Source: Isohypsibius dastychi
Taxonomy: Eukaryota > Tardigrada > Eutardigrada > Parachela > Isohypsibiidae
Reading direction: 5' to 3'
Assembly: GCA_034696485.1 (NCBI GenBank)
Contig: JAQIWT010000342.1
Location: 1 to 22,867, forward strand
DNA length: 22,867 nt
Numbering within the stretch: position 1 is the stretch's first letter; each line of letters begins with the position of its first letter. This document shows positions 20,579-22,867 of the stretch, piece by piece. The translations under genes and the position numbers were made by a program. The notes below the pieces were generated by a model. That model did no database searches. It had not been told where the DNA came from and saw nothing but the letters and a program-made list of their open reading frames with translations.

Positions 20579-22830
20579 TCAATTATAGAATGGGATGAAT
20601 AAGCGTCTTTCACCTGTAAATGCCGCAGGCATCTCGAGTTCCACACCGTCTCCACTCAAACAGGTGCCGTCGTCGTTAATGATGTCCGAATAGTCAGTCC
20701 GTCTATAACATCCAGTCTCATCTACATCATTCCATATACGCCACTCGTCTAAATCACGTTCATCACATGTGACATCGATCATAGGATAATCATCAATCTA
20801 AATACAAGACATTTTATTGCATAAAGTCTGTGGTTAATGAATTGCCATTGACACTTACGCTGTCGACATCTGCGCCCGCATACAGTTCATAAAGTTGCTC
20901 TCTAAGAGCATCTTCCGCACCACGCGAAAAGTAGATCCGAGACTGATCTCCATTAAGCGTAAAATCACACCCACTCCGTGTGGTACGTTTCCGACACCAC
21001 TCGACTATCAACTCGTTTTCATCATAAAGAGACCTAACGATCATCCCCAAGTCCACCAATTTCACACTCAATTCCGGATACGATCGAGCAACCTCCCAAT
21101 CTTCCTCGTACTCTCGTCGAACAACATCGATCGCACCATCCTTGACAGTCTCATACAGAGCCAATACAATGTCCGTTCCACACACTGCAATCGAACGATT
21201 CCGAATGACGGCGAAACACTGGTTTCGCCCAAACACATCCACTGGCATAACAACAATGTCATGTCGCGCGTCAGCCACATCATTCACGTCGCACTCATTC
21301 AACATGGCAAGTGTCTGAAACGGTTCAGATTTAGATCTCTACCATACCAACATACACACACACAAATATACGCTAGATATAAATATATCTGTATATATAT
21401 ATATACAGATATATATATAATCATATATACAGATATATTTATATATAGATATATACATATATATATAGCATGTATAGATATGTATATATATATATTGACA
21501 AAATTCTTCCTTACAACGTACATTATTATGCAGAACAGATTGTCGTCTAGCTATTGTGCTACGCTGTCGAATCGAAAACCGTTCCAGATGTGGACGAATA
21601 GGCAACACTTTATAGGTGATGGGCTAGAAATTGTAAATTTAGAGCAAGCTTATATTCGTCGCAACTACATGTAACCTCACAATCAACTTTTCAAAATCTT
21701 TAGCTTTCAACGCGAGCTTCATACGGTTCGCAATGTTGTTGGCAGGATCTGACCGATAATCGGTAGTGTAATGCGCAATCAACTCGGCCACTCCATCGCC
21801 GACCTGCACCCATTTCGCTCCACTAGTAGTCTGCATACATGCGATCGGAACATTGGCCATCCGCTTCTCGTCCTGGCAAGCATCCCAAAAGGCAAGTTGT
21901 ATTTCTGTTTCTTCAGAAGGTATGCACGCGATGTGCTGATACCAAATCAAGTTAACCGGTTTAACCTGTCAACAAAAAAACAACTACAACATACGTCTGT
22001 GGGATTAAAGTTCCTCCTTGTATACCACTTTAAATGCAGTCAGTGAGTAGAGCATCTGACCCCATACATGTCGCACCATCGGATGAAGTAAAAGTGGAAC
22101 AGCTTCACCGCGATCCAAACCAGTCCACTCTCCGTGTGATTTAATATTCAGGACCAACTCATCATCCGTATCCGGCAGATATAGAAAATGAGCCCACACC
22201 CGCTCGATCAGTCGAAATAACATCACAACCAGGCTTATTCCATCCACTGCAAATTCTCCACGTATCACCGGTTGCATGTCCATCAGGTGGAAGATTTGCG
22301 ATCTGGACAATCCACAGTACAACCGGACCTATCAGAATTCCACATTACACATAACGTTCACAATGTCACAACTTGACCGTTTGCGTACACTAACCGGTAG
22401 TTTTAGATCCCATGTCCAATCTTTCTCTTTACGCGTGATGTTGTACCAAATGGCCGCGATATAATATACATCACTGACGACGAAATACATGTACGAGTCA
22501 TTGCGTCCATGGTCGCTTGCCTCTGCGGCATCCGGAGTGGAACGACAGACTGCTGTGATAGTTGTCATTTGCATCCGTCCTACACCGGTTGCGCGCAATC
22601 TTCGTGCCAACTCGCCCACCATTCGCTTGTTCGGAAACAACATGGCAAATGCATGTGAGAACATGAATAAACGACGAACCGGTATAGCATGAACTAGAAG
22701 GATACTACGTCACAATGAAACTCCCAAGCGAAGACACAATCTGTAGCGACATACCGTCCGGTAGCATTTTTGACTCGACCACAGCAGTGAGAATAACTCT
22801 CGAATCATACATACGAAGTCGGTGCAAATG
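20579..22830 (-). CDS. Gene D: paralogue 3 of the unrecognised acidic-tail family, 5' part outside window
   Basis: Proposed exons on the minus strand: 22830-22755, 22693-22395, 22328-22026, 21965-21681, 21623-21522, 21314-20859 and 20797-20579. These give 579 C-terminal residues with frame kept at every junction. The N-terminal exons lie beyond the right edge; a CAG acceptor at 22831-22832 shows the gene continues. The 299-nt exon (VHAIPVRRLF, later YFVVSDVYYIAAIWYN) matches gene A exon 4 (VHMLPISSLF, YFVVGGLVHVQAIIYN) in length and phase. The next exons start VRLYCGLS (A: VQLYPDLD) and contain LAFWDACQDEKRM (A: LRFWSASRDSTRM). The last exon is short (72 residues) and Asp/Glu-rich but not repetitive, unlike A and B. 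Intron 21315-21521 contains a TA microsatellite. Function is unknown. Confidence 0.83.
21383..21414. repeat. 32-bp palindrome in a gene D intron microsatellite
   Basis: ATATATCTG and CAGATATAT flank a (TA)n centre inside the 207-nt intron 21315-21521. It is largely a product of TA repeat, but the CTG/CAG edges make the pairing exact. Confidence 0.75.
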
Positions 22831-22867
22831 CTGGAAATACACCCATTTAACCCGATATATACACACA

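Noticed and set aside
14206-22754. Shared 13-mer at intron starts in genes E (14205-14217) and D (22742-22754), suggesting related introns
   Set aside because: Several 13-base matches are expected by chance in a window this size, and similarity does not extend beyond it.
1-22867. Integrated giant virus or large DNA transposon as the origin of the whole window
   Set aside because: No capsid, polymerase, integrase or transposase motif and no terminal repeats were seen; intron-rich genes argue for ordinary host DNA. It is left open only as a hypothesis.
1-22867. tRNA, rRNA and CRISPR features
   Set aside because: No cloverleaf-like sequence, conserved rRNA stretch or regularly spaced direct repeat was found on either strand.

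Overview
This window is eukaryotic nuclear DNA. Most genes are cut by short GT-AG introns, usually 56 to 107 nt, with donors such as GTGAGT, GTAAGT and GTATGT and acceptors ending CAG or TAG. The intergenic spaces and the longer introns are full of (TA)n and TATATG/TATACA microsatellites. There are no bacterial operons, ribosome binding sites, tRNAs, rRNAs or CRISPR arrays. A protist or an early-branching fungal-type genome fits, but the sequence alone does not fix the lineage. All gene models below were spliced by eye, by matching intron phases, with no transcript evidence.

Layout, left to right: (1) a doubtful reverse-strand gene remnant at 120-565; (2) gene A, plus strand, 484-4943, 9 exons, about 1,049 residues with a long acidic tail; (3) an AT-rich spacer holding a perfect 42-bp inverted repeat; (4) gene C, minus strand, 6120-6931, a ubiquitin-like-domain protein; (5) gene B, plus strand, 7391-11379, 12 exons, about 1,005 residues with an acidic tail; (6) a spacer with two weak small coding candidates; (7) gene E, minus strand, 12864-14520, unrecognised; (8) gene F, plus strand, 14849-15442, an intronless protein with three chromodomains; (9) an AT-rich spacer; (10) gene G, plus strand, 16856-20303, a multi-zinc-finger protein; (11) gene D, minus strand, 20579 to beyond the right edge.

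The main result is that genes A, B and D are paralogues. They are very divergent in sequence, but their exons line up in order with matching phase-0 boundaries, and all end in an acidic last exon of different length. I do not recognise the family. A and D share an extra exon of identical length (299 nt) that appears to be missing from B. A and B share a short N-terminal motif.

The neighbours carry domains typical of nuclear or chromatin work: chromodomains, C2H2-like zinc fingers, a ubiquitin-like fold and acidic tails with basic patches. A cluster of nuclear factors, or cargo of a large mobile element, are both possible. No transposase, integrase or polymerase signature and no terminal repeats were seen, so neither idea is established. 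How the products work together cannot be read from the sequence.
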